Source: Paenibacillus sp. 1001270B_150601_E10 (GTDB lineage Bacteria; Bacillota; Bacilli; Paenibacillales; Paenibacillaceae). Taken from it: 36,458 nucleotides of DNA. The notes under the pieces are model-generated. The model was not told the origin of the DNA, searched no databases, and was given only the letters and a program-made list of their open reading frames with translations. Shown here in pieces: positions 1 through 6,258 of this stretch; position 1 is the stretch's first letter; each line of letters opens with the position of its first letter. Position numbers and translations under genes: made by a program. The stretch covers positions 1 to 36,458 of the forward strand of contig NZ_JADMOL010000015.1 of the NCBI RefSeq assembly GCF_015558675.1. The letters are read 5' to 3'.

Positions 1-1
1 G

Positions 2-574
2 AAGCAGCGCTATTTGGCAATCATTCATCAGGAGGCGCTTCGAATTGAGCATCTGGTCAATGATCTATTCGATCTTGCCAAGATGGAAGAAGGGCAGATC
101 GATCTTTATAAAGAATGGATCGACCTTGAAGAGCTGCTGGAAGAAGCTGCACGGAGGGTGGAACTGAGCGCCAGGGAGAAGGGAATCGAGCTCAAGCTCA
201 AGTTCGATGGCAAGACTCCGCTCGTCTATGCAGACGGCATGAGGCTGGAGCAGGTCGTTATGAACCTGCTAGAGAACGCGATACGCTATACGGATCAAGG
301 GCAGATTCTGATGTCTGTCACCTACACGGTTAATCAGGTTTCCTTTGAGATTAAGGATACAGGGATTGGCATTCCAGAGGAGGAATTAGAGGAGATCTTC
401 GAGCGGTTTCATCGAGTAGAGAAGTCTCGATCAAGAGATCATGGAGGAACAGGGCTTGGCTTATCCATCGTCAAGAAGCTTGTTGATATTCATGGTGCGA
501 CGATTCAAGTGAAGAGCAGATTAGGAAGTGGAACATCCTTTATTGTATCTCTTCCTCGTCAAGCGAATAACTAG
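2..574 (+). CDS. Sensor histidine kinase, C-terminal part (5' end outside window)
   Basis: This is the catalytic end of a two-component sensor kinase, which passes phosphate from ATP to a conserved His and then to a response regulator. The reading frame is open to the first base of the window, so the gene starts upstream and the phospho-accepting His, transmembrane and sensor parts are not visible. The start of the visible part (RYLAIIHQEALRIEHLVNDLFDLAKMEEG) is the second half of a HisKA dimerisation helix. An HATPase_c domain follows with the N box NLLENAIRYT, the G1 box DTGIGIP, the F box FERFHRVEKS and the G2 box GGTGLGLSIV. It ends with a TAG at 572-574. The response regulator gene is probably just upstream. 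The next gene encodes a secreted Met-rich protein and may be a target. Family certain; signal unknown. Confidence 0.93.
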   Translation, partial: KQRYLAIIHQEALRIEHLVNDLFDLAKMEEGQIDLYKEWIDLEELLEEAARRVELSAREKGIELKLKFDGKTPLVYADGMRLEQVVMNLLENAIRYTDQGQILMSVTYTVNQVSFEIKDTGIGIPEEELEEIFERFHRVEKSRSRDHGGTGLGLSIVKKLVDIHGATIQVKSRLGSGTSFIVSLPRQANN

Positions 575-627
575 GAGCATTCTCTTTAGGAGCTTATCTG
601 TTTGCATGAATATGTACAAGGTGTGAA

Positions 628-648
628 CCACACAATTTCCACACAATT
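628..648 (+). promoter_or_regulatory. Tandem 11-bp-period direct repeat, possible response-regulator site
   Basis: CCACACAATT occurs at 628-637 and again at 639-648, exactly 11 bp apart. OmpR-family response regulators typically bind such head-to-tail repeats, one per DNA turn. The site lies between the histidine kinase and the exported Met-rich protein, so control of the latter by the former's partner is an inference. No convincing -35/-10 pair was found in 650-760. Confidence 0.4.
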
Positions 649-765
649 GAGGCTTATTCTAAAGATAAGTTCCTCTCTTCACAAATAATACTTTGGAGCT
701 TCATATGCTCATAGAGTGGAACAACAAACTAATGCAAACGTTACAGACATAGGAGGGAGAAGCAA

Positions 766-1134
766 ATGAAGAAGAAATGGTTTATTGCGCTTGGCGTAAC
801 AGTGCTTACGTTGGGAATCGGTACAGCTGCATTTGCGGACGGCATGAACGGCTATTCCAACCGGGATATGCAGGACATGCGTGCATATATGGAAGAGAAC
901 GGCATGAATGTTGAAGATATGCGTGCGTATATGGAGAATAACGGCATGAACATTGAGGACATGCGCGACTATATGAGAAACAACGGCATGAATGCTGAGG
1001 ATATGCGCGCATTCATGCAGGAAATGCATCCCGAGCAGAGCGAAGCTGATATTGACCGCATGTATAATCACTGTCATGGCAGCGACTCTAATGGTCGAGG
1101 CATGATGGGATACCGCAGCTCCATGATGCGTTAA
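766..1134 (+). CDS. Exported methionine-rich repeat protein
   Basis: A 122-aa protein that I cannot assign to a named family. It starts at an ATG preceded by an AGGAGGGAG ribosome binding site. Residues 1-24 are a clear Sec signal peptide (MKKKW, hydrophobic core, TAAFA before the likely cleavage). The mature part carries three near-identical 14-residue repeats of the type DMRAYMxxNGMNxE (bases 874-915, 916-957, 958-999) plus a shorter fourth copy. Nineteen of about 98 mature residues are Met, with a His-Cys-His motif near residue 104 and MM pairs at the C-terminus. Met/His/Cys-rich exported proteins often bind Cu(I) or Ag(I), so extracytoplasmic metal binding is a plausible but unproven role. 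The regular acidic/Met repeats could alternatively be amphipathic helical chaperone-like segments. A strong terminator follows. It probably responds to the upstream two-component system. Confidence 0.8.
   Translation: MKKKWFIALGVTVLTLGIGTAAFADGMNGYSNRDMQDMRAYMEENGMNVEDMRAYMENNGMNIEDMRDYMRNNGMNAEDMRAFMQEMHPEQSEADIDRMYNHCHGSDSNGRGMMGYRSSMMR
874..1026 (+). repeat. 42-bp in-frame tandem repeat coding DMRxYMxxNGMNxE
   Basis: Three full 42-bp units (874-915, 916-957, 958-999) and one partial unit (1000-1026) lie inside the exported Met-rich protein. The units differ mostly at third codon positions and at two or three amino acids. This indicates old in-frame duplications kept under protein-level selection rather than a recent expansion. 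Confidence 0.85.
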
Positions 1135-1171
1135 TCGATAAGTATTTTTGTTTAAATCATAAAGTGAAATG

Positions 1172-1211
1172 CCCCAATAAGTTGGACTAAACCATACTTA
1201 TTGGGGTTTTT
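1172..1211 (+). terminator. Intrinsic terminator after the Met-rich gene
   Basis: A 10-bp perfect stem, CCCCAATAAG (1172-1181) with CTTATTGGGG (1197-1206), has a 15-nt loop and is followed by TTTTT. It is placed 38 bp after the stop codon. Confidence 0.85.
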
Positions 1212-1377
1212 GCGTTTGATTTCTTTTCTTTATAATAGATTCGAAGGAGGTTAGTTTTCTGGTCTCTTAGGATAAGCAAACGTATTATTGTCTACAATAA
1301 AAGAGGATATAATAAGCAAAGCCCCTTTCTAGCTTAACAAATTTGGCTCTGAAATGAAGTTGATTTTCAAGATTATA

Positions 1378-1406
1378 TTGACGCTTCCGGAGTTATTCAC
1401 TACAAT
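1378..1406 (+). promoter_or_regulatory. Sigma-A promoter of the fluoride riboswitch unit
   Basis: A -35 TTGACG (1378-1383), a 17-bp spacer and a -10 TACAAT (1401-1406). The predicted start near 1413 lies just upstream of the riboswitch aptamer. Confidence 0.75.
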
Positions 1407-1420
1407 AAGCCTATCAATAT

Positions 1421-1508
1421 GTAGGCGATGGAGTTCGCCATATAACCGCCGCGAGGCTAATGACTCCTACCAGCGAAGTTCTTTCCCTGGTAGGAGTCTG
1501 TTTGTTTT
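1421..1508 (+). promoter_or_regulatory. Fluoride riboswitch (crcB motif) with terminator expression platform
   Basis: The sequence at 1421-1470 carries the crcB-motif hallmarks: GGCGATGGAGTTCGCC near the 5' end, then a short variable hairpin, then GCTAATGACTCCTAC. It overlaps a 12-bp terminator stem, GACTCCTACCAG (1462-1473) with CTGGTAGGAGTC (1487-1498), followed by a U-rich tail. In characterised members fluoride binding stabilises the aptamer pseudoknot and prevents the terminator, switching expression on. The next gene is a CLC-F type fluoride transporter, which agrees with that logic. Confidence 0.93.
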
Positions 1509-1538
1509 TCGGCCATTTTTCTTGAAAGGATCGTAGAA

Positions 1539-2879
1539 ATGATGAAAGCAATCAAGCAAAAATGGGATGCTATTTCGGAGAGGTGGACCTTAGCCGCTCT
1601 TTTCGGAACGCTGCTGAAGTGGATCGTGCTAGGAGGCGGAGTGGGGATATTAGCGGGAACAGCTTCTGCTATTTTCTTAAAGGGCCTTGATTATGTAACG
1701 AATGTACGCATGGAACATCCCTGGCTATTATTTTTCCTTCCTCTAGGCGGGGCACTTGTTAGTTATTTATACTTCAAGTTCGGTAAAAACAGTGCGAAGG
1801 GCAACAATCTGATCCTTGAGCAGATCCATGACGGCAAGGAAACGATTCCACTCCGCATGGCGCCGCTTGTGTTATTTGGCACGATTATTACCCATTTGTT
1901 TGGCGGATCGGCAGGGAGGGAAGGGACTGCTGTTCAGATGGGGGGAAGTCTTGCGGAATGGTTTGGCAAGCTGCTTAAGGTGAATCCCGTGGATCGGAAG
2001 ATATTGCTCATTTGCGGAATAAGCGGAGGCTTTGGCTCCATATTCGGCACACCGCTCGCAGGCACGATATTTGGACTTGAAGTGCTGGCGATTGGGCTGA
2101 TCAGTCATGAAGCGTTGATTCCAGCCTTTATCGCGAGCTTTGTTGGGAATGTGGTAACGAGCTCCGTGTGGGGCGTCAGCCATGCCCATTATTCCATAGG
2201 CGAGGTTCCTGCTCTGTCTGCCGTGGTCATCCTCAAGGTTATCGCAGCTTCGATTCTATTTGGCTTTGCAAGCATTCTATTCAGTGAACTTACCCATGCC
2301 TTGAAGAAAGGGTACAGCCTCCTGTTTAAAAACCCGATGGTGAAGAGTGCGGTAGGGGGCTTGGTGATCATCGGCTTGGTGTATCTGCTTGGGACAAGAG
2401 ATTATCTTGGCCTAGGTCTGCCCCTTATACAGGATTCCTTCGATGGGGAAGTGTCGCCCTTTGCCTTCCTTGGCAAGCTTGTCTTTACCTCATTGACGCT
2501 AGGAGCTGGCTTTCAAGGTGGAGAGGTCACACCACTCTTTGCCATTGGAGCAACGCTTGGACATACGCTGGCAGGCGTGCTGCAGCTGTATGCGCCATTT
2601 TTAGCGGGCCTTGGCTTTATCGCTGTCTTTTGTGGAGCAACCAACACGCCGATTGCTTGTTTCCTGATGGGAATCGAGCTGTTTGGGGCGGATGCGGCTA
2701 TCTATTTGTTTATCGCTTGCATCGTGAGCTACTTGTTTTCGGGTCATACAGGCATTTATTCGTCACAACAGATTGGGGTTTCCAAGAGTCAGCGGATCAG
2801 GATTCAACAAGGCTCAACCCTGGCTGCAGCAAAGGAAATGCGTAAGCAGCGACAATCGAATGATGAGGCGAGGGAGTAG
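1539..2879 (+). CDS. CLC-F family fluoride/proton antiporter
   Basis: A 446-aa polytopic membrane protein of the voltage-gated chloride channel (CLC) superfamily. Its features fit the fluoride-specific CLC-F branch that removes fluoride from the cytoplasm. The gating-Glu loop reads GGSAGREGT (Glu128), as in CLC-F proteins, rather than the GKEGP type of chloride CLCs. The segment that is GSGIP in chloride transporters is GNNLI here (residues 88-92), replacing the chloride-coordinating Ser. Another conserved loop is GFQGGEVTPLFAIGA, near residue 323. Membrane helices run throughout, with a basic or charged tail at 415-446. Two ATGs are adjacent at the start (1539 and 1542), preceded by GAAAGGA. 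The fluoride riboswitch directly upstream is independent support for fluoride as substrate. A bidirectional terminator follows. Confidence 0.92.
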   Translation: MMKAIKQKWDAISERWTLAALFGTLLKWIVLGGGVGILAGTASAIFLKGLDYVTNVRMEHPWLLFFLPLGGALVSYLYFKFGKNSAKGNNLILEQIHDGKETIPLRMAPLVLFGTIITHLFGGSAGREGTAVQMGGSLAEWFGKLLKVNPVDRKILLICGISGGFGSIFGTPLAGTIFGLEVLAIGLISHEALIPAFIASFVGNVVTSSVWGVSHAHYSIGEVPALSAVVILKVIAASILFGFASILFSELTHALKKGYSLLFKNPMVKSAVGGLVIIGLVYLLGTRDYLGLGLPLIQDSFDGEVSPFAFLGKLVFTSLTLGAGFQGGEVTPLFAIGATLGHTLAGVLQLYAPFLAGLGFIAVFCGATNTPIACFLMGIELFGADAAIYLFIACIVSYLFSGHTGIYSSQQIGVSKSQRIRIQQGSTLAAAKEMRKQRQSNDEARE

Positions 2880-2975
2880 ATCGTGGTCAGGCTTTAGATT
2901 GCTAATGTTGAGACAGAAGATCAAATGCTTCCTATTATAATTAGGTATCGATATAATATTGCCAGTGTTATTTTT

Positions 2976-3011
2976 GAAAAAAGCCCCTGTTATCAACAGA
3001 GGCTTTTTTTC
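2976..3011. terminator. Bidirectional terminator between convergent genes
   Basis: The stem AAGCCcCTGTT / AACAGaGGCTT with loop ATC is flanked by A-run and T-run, so it can terminate on both strands. It separates the fluoride transporter (plus) from the small minus-strand genes. Confidence 0.85.
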
Positions 3012-3052
3012 TTATGGAGTTCGTATAAGGCTTAGGTTTGAGATTCTGAGAA

Positions 3053-3280
3053 CTATTCGTCAGAAGGGCCTGTTATTACTTGAAATAAAGTCATATCCCG
3101 ATAATAGTTCGTTGACTTTATTGTATTTTTGATCTTCACAAACTCAGGGGTGTATTTCACAATGACTCCTGCATCCACCATGCAGTAAACACCTGCACTA
3201 TCCTCCTGCCAGGCCTCCACATAGGATTGGGACAGGGCAGCGGCAAACAATTCAATATCATCTACAATCGTTCGGGTCAT
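3053..3280 (-). CDS. Small unknown protein (75 aa)
   Basis: I do not recognise this 75-residue soluble protein. It has no signal peptide or membrane segment; it is mixed alpha/beta-looking with an acidic N-terminal helix (MTRTIVDDIELFAAALSQSY). The ATG at 3280 follows a GAGGA ribosome binding site that lies inside the end of the upstream DUF3006 gene, with only a 6-bp gap, so the two are almost certainly co-transcribed and translationally linked. It ends before a shared bidirectional terminator. The close coupling and good Shine-Dalgarno support a real gene; function unknown. Confidence 0.65.
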   Translation of the reverse strand: MTRTIVDDIELFAAALSQSYVEAWQEDSAGVYCMVDAGVIVKYTPEFVKIKNTIKSTNYYRDMTLFQVITGPSDE

Positions 3281-3286
3281 TTGCTT

Positions 3287-3502
3287 TCAATCCTCGAAAA
3301 GCTCGTCCACCAGCTCGTCTACTTCATGTCTGCGTGCTGCGGTAGCTTCTTTATCTAACGTTATTTTATTTCCTTCAATCAGAACGACATCTCCGACCTC
3401 AGCTTCGCTTGGCAGCAGATGCTTCGGATACTCAATCGTATGATCATCAACTTCAATGACGGCAATATCGCATTCAAATCGATCAATAATTCCGCTTATC
3501 AT
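3287..3502 (-). CDS. DUF3006 family protein
   Basis: A 71-aa acidic protein matching the DUF3006 pattern: MISGIIDRFECDIAVIEVDD at the N-terminus, then PKHLLPSEAEVGDVVLI, a short beta-rich fold resembling a small barrel. Members occur in Firmicutes and have no established biochemical role. The start ATG (complement of 3500-3502) is preceded on the minus strand by AAGGTGAT. It is the first gene of a two-gene minus-strand unit with the 75-aa unknown. No promoter was clearly identified upstream on this strand. Confidence 0.8.
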   Translation of the reverse strand: MISGIIDRFECDIAVIEVDDHTIEYPKHLLPSEAEVGDVVLIEGNKITLDKEATAARRHEVDELVDELFED

Positions 3503-3856
3503 TTAATCACCTTTCTATGTGAACTGGATATGGATGCAATAAGATACAGCAACACCTTTCAATAATTATCGCATATTTTCGATTCACCGTGTTTATAAAC
3601 TTTAAGTATATTGTCCGTTCGTTTACAGCAATTGCATGATCAGCCATGAACAAATAAGAACATTTTTTTATTGTGTATAAGGTTTAAAAAATGGGTGATT
3701 TTACCCATGATATCTCTTTTATAAGCGCGAATCAAGCATCTTAAAATGACTCTAATCCCATTCGCAGTCAGGATCTAGAGTCTTTATTCATATTTGAACT
3801 AAAGGATTGGTGAAAATGGCGTTCAAAAGGGAATCTGAACAGGAGTATGGAAGTGA

Positions 3857-3885
3857 TTGACAAAACAGTTTTTACCAAATAATAT
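3857..3885 (+). promoter_or_regulatory. Sigma-A promoter of the tetR-MFS-NRPS-PKS operon
   Basis: A perfect -35 TTGACA (3857-3862), a 17-bp spacer and a -10 TAATAT (3880-3885). The predicted start near 3892 falls inside the tandem operator. It is the only strong promoter seen before the run of six closely spaced plus-strand genes. Confidence 0.8.
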
Positions 3886-3916
3886 TACTTACGAGTAACA
3901 TTACTTAGGAGTAATA
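3883..3916 (+). promoter_or_regulatory. Tandem palindromic operator, likely for the adjacent TetR regulator
   Basis: Two 14-bp inverted repeats, TTACTTACGAGTAA (3885-3898) and TTACTTAGGAGTAA (3901-3914), are separated by CA, giving a 16-bp period. The whole 34-bp block is itself nearly palindromic. It overlaps the last base of the -10 and the predicted start site, the classic position for steric repression. Autoregulation by the TetR protein encoded next is inferred from position. Confidence 0.75.
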
Positions 3917-3985
3917 TCATGATCGATGCAAGATGCAGTTGAGAAGAACCTCTTCTTAGAATTGGGCGAAAGGAGTTTTAATGAA

Positions 3986-4579
3986 ATGCAAGCTAGTAAA
4001 GGATTGAAAGGAAGGGAGAGCCGGGAGAGAATCATGGCTGCGGCAGCTTATGAGTTTGCTTGTCATGGTTTTCACGAAACGAAAATTAGTTCAATTGTTT
4101 CACGCGCCGGATTGACGCAACCTGCATTTTATCTCTATTTTTCAAGTAAAGAAGCTATTTTTAATGAATTGGTCGATGATTTTCGGTCCCGGCTATTCCG
4201 GTTGACCGAGGAACTGCGCCTAACCGCTGGAATGAGAAAAGAGGAGTTAGCACAGCAGACCTTGGGCGCTGTTACCGCATTGTTCCGCTTCTTGGCGGAG
4301 GATCCGAATTTAACGCGGATTGGCTTATTTCAAGCGCATGATGCCGAACAATGCAAAGAGGCGGCGATTTCCTTGGTAACGGAAAATTTACTTGCAGAAC
4401 AACAGGCTGGCTATTATCGTACCGAATTGAATATGAGCATCGTTGCGGCTTCCATTGTAGGCATGATTGAAAGGTTAACAGCAACATGCTTGCTGCCCGG
4501 CGCCTATGAACCGGAAGTAATCGCAAAGGAAATTATGAATTTGCTTATGTACGGGATGACCACTGCTTTAGAGTCATAA
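3986..4579 (+). CDS. TetR/AcrR family transcriptional regulator
   Basis: A DNA-binding repressor of the TetR family. The N-terminal helix-turn-helix region reads RERIMAAAAYEFACHGFHETKISSIVSRAGLTQPAFYLYFSSKEAIFNEL, the standard TetR signature ending in YxYFxSKE. The C-terminal ligand domain is variable, as usual. The frame opens at an ATG at 3926 (217 aa), but the ATG at 3986 has a much better ribosome binding site (AAGGAG, 10 bp upstream) and gives a typical TetR N-terminus (MQASKGLKGRESRERI), so I chose it (197 aa). The gene is first in an operon with an exporter and biosynthetic genes and sits behind a palindromic operator, suggesting it senses the operon's product or a related compound. 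The ligand is unknown. Confidence 0.9.
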   Translation: MQASKGLKGRESRERIMAAAAYEFACHGFHETKISSIVSRAGLTQPAFYLYFSSKEAIFNELVDDFRSRLFRLTEELRLTAGMRKEELAQQTLGAVTALFRFLAEDPNLTRIGLFQAHDAEQCKEAAISLVTENLLAEQQAGYYRTELNMSIVAASIVGMIERLTATCLLPGAYEPEVIAKEIMNLLMYGMTTALES

Positions 4580-4615
4580 GGGCTCATTAGACGGTTATTT
4601 TGAGGGGATATGGTT

Positions 4616-5845
4616 ATGGGAACGACAGTTCACGGCGAGCATCCAGTCAGCAAGCAGGAGAGAAATGTATCACTTGCATTGTTTGCGCTGGCTATGGTTG
4701 CGTTCACGATTGGTACGACAGAGTTCGTCATCATGGGGTTGCTTCCGGATGTAGCCCGCGACTTGCAGGTATCATTGTCCGATGCCGGCATTCTGATAAG
4801 CGGGTATGCGCTTGGTATTGTCATCGGTGCGCCGAGTCTGACCGCATTGACGCGGAGGATGTCCCGCAAGACACTGCTGTTATGGCTGACAGCCTTCTTC
4901 ATTGCTGGTAATTTGCTCTCAGCGCTTAGCAATGATTATGTCGTTCTGATGGCTGCTCGGGTACTAGCGGCTCTGGCGCAAGGTGCCATTACCGGCATAG
5001 CGGCTGTGGTGGCTTCCCAGCTTGCTCCTCCACACAAGCAAGGGAACGCCTTGGCGATGGTTATGATCGGGACGGTCATTGCTAACGTTGTCGGGGTTCC
5101 CGCAGGGACCTATCTAGGACATTGGCTGGGATGGCATTTTCCGTTTTGGGTCATAACAGCTTTAAGTCTAGTCAGCTTTCTGGCTATTCTGCAATGGGTT
5201 CCAAAGATCACAAATGAATGGTCCCCAAATGTAAAAACGGAATTTGGGGTTCTTGCCCGGCCCAGGGTTATCCTGACACACTTTATGACCGTTTTCAGCT
5301 TCGGCAGTGTTTTTGTTGTGTTCACGTACATTGCCCCACTCCTTCAGGATGTGGCCGGGTTCAATCCGAACCAAACGAGCCTGATGCTGGTCTTGTTTGG
5401 CGTCGGGACAATTGTGGGAGGGCTGATAGGAGGGAAAACGGCAGATCGGGCGTTGCTGCCTTCACTGATGATTTTTCAAATTGGATTGTTGGCTATTTTG
5501 CTCTTGTTTGCACTGTCATTCCAGAATCAGGCCGTTGCCGTTGCAGGGTTGTTCCTGTTTGGCGTAGCTGCTTTCGGCATCGCCCCTGGGTTGCAAGTAT
5601 TGATCATTCGTGAGGCCAAGGATGCTCCGGGCCTAGCTTCTTCCTTTAACATCGCGGCCTTTAATCTGGGAGCGGCGGGCGGCTCATTTTTGGGCAGTTT
5701 GATGGTAGACAGTGCCTTTGGTCCAAAATCACTGTTTATCATCAGTGCGGTGATGATCATCGTGGGTTTGATCCTGTCAGTCGTTCACTATTTGCTGCGG
5801 GAGAAGTCTCAGGATGCTAGCGTCGCGCATGATAGAGTTGTTTAA
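4616..5845 (+). CDS. MFS efflux transporter (DHA1/AraJ-like)
   Basis: A major facilitator superfamily exporter of about 410 aa with 12 predicted membrane helices. The N-terminus of the transport domain reads LALFALAMVAFTIGTTEFVIMGLLPDVARDL, typical of the AraJ/YdhP/NepI-type drug:H+ antiporters. The loop between helices 2 and 3 carries LTRRMSRK, matching the MFS signature. The in-frame ATG at 4616 lies 8 bp after GAGGGG; the ATG at 4610 is too close to it. The gene lies 36 bp after tetR and 29 bp before the DoxX gene. In this context the simplest role is export of, and self-protection from, the NRPS-PKS product. Substrate is inferred from location only. Confidence 0.9.
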   Translation: MGTTVHGEHPVSKQERNVSLALFALAMVAFTIGTTEFVIMGLLPDVARDLQVSLSDAGILISGYALGIVIGAPSLTALTRRMSRKTLLLWLTAFFIAGNLLSALSNDYVVLMAARVLAALAQGAITGIAAVVASQLAPPHKQGNALAMVMIGTVIANVVGVPAGTYLGHWLGWHFPFWVITALSLVSFLAILQWVPKITNEWSPNVKTEFGVLARPRVILTHFMTVFSFGSVFVVFTYIAPLLQDVAGFNPNQTSLMLVLFGVGTIVGGLIGGKTADRALLPSLMIFQIGLLAILLLFALSFQNQAVAVAGLFLFGVAAFGIAPGLQVLIIREAKDAPGLASSFNIAAFNLGAAGGSFLGSLMVDSAFGPKSLFIISAVMIIVGLILSVVHYLLREKSQDASVAHDRVV

Positions 5846-5874
5846 TCTCATTTTGAAAATAGGGAGGAAATATT

Positions 5875-6225
5875 GTGCAAATGGCAGGCTTGATTCTTCA
5901 AGCAATTTTGGCGCTGTATATCGGGCTTGGGGGAATTGTAAAAGTATTGCGGTTGCCGTTTCAGGTCGAGCACTGGCATCAATATCAGTATCCGATGTGG
6001 TTTTTGACGGTCACGGGCATTCTGGAGGTTCTTGCCGCATTCGGCTTGATCAGAGGTTATTGGAATCGGTACTTTGCGATCGGCGCTGGCATAATCATTA
6101 TCGTTTTGATGATCGGAGCCATCTATACTCACTTATTTAAAGTCAATCAGCCGCTGACCATGGCGATTCCCGCAGCCATCTGTTTGGTACTTGCCGTTGT
6201 TGTCATCATTCGAAATTTAAAATAA
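5875..6225 (+). CDS. DoxX-like integral membrane protein
   Basis: A 116-aa protein with four hydrophobic helices (about residues 3-22, 44-61, 67-87 and 95-113). The pattern GxxKxxxxPFQVEHWHQYQYP after helix 1 is typical of DoxX-like proteins. It starts at a GTG at 5875 preceded by GGGAGG with 8-bp spacing; an ATG at 5881 is a possible alternative. DoxX-type proteins have been linked to quinone or thiol redox processes in some bacteria, but most have no known function. Here it lies between the exporter and an FAD monooxygenase in the same operon, so a redox-partner or membrane-assembly role is conceivable but unproven. Confidence 0.8.
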   Translation: MQMAGLILQAILALYIGLGGIVKVLRLPFQVEHWHQYQYPMWFLTVTGILEVLAAFGLIRGYWNRYFAIGAGIIIIVLMIGAIYTHLFKVNQPLTMAIPAAICLVLAVVVIIRNLK

Positions 6226-6258
6226 ATCTTCTCTTATCTTCACTATCAGAGGTGGCTA

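Noticed and set aside
1172-1211. Inverted repeat CCCCAATAAG...CTTATTGGGG considered as an insertion-sequence end
   Set aside because: Both arms lie within 35 bp, a T-run follows and no transposase remnant is present; it is explained as a terminator.
3691-3708. ATGGGT/ACCCAT hairpin with a T-run on the minus strand, as a terminator
   Set aside because: Only a 6-bp stem and no minus-strand gene to its right that it could serve.
3816-3860. A 14-codon frame (MAFKRESEQEYGSD) with an AAAGGATTGGTG site before the tetR promoter
   Set aside because: It overlaps the -35 element of the tetR promoter and is very short; coincidence is more likely than a leader peptide, since transcription should start downstream of it.
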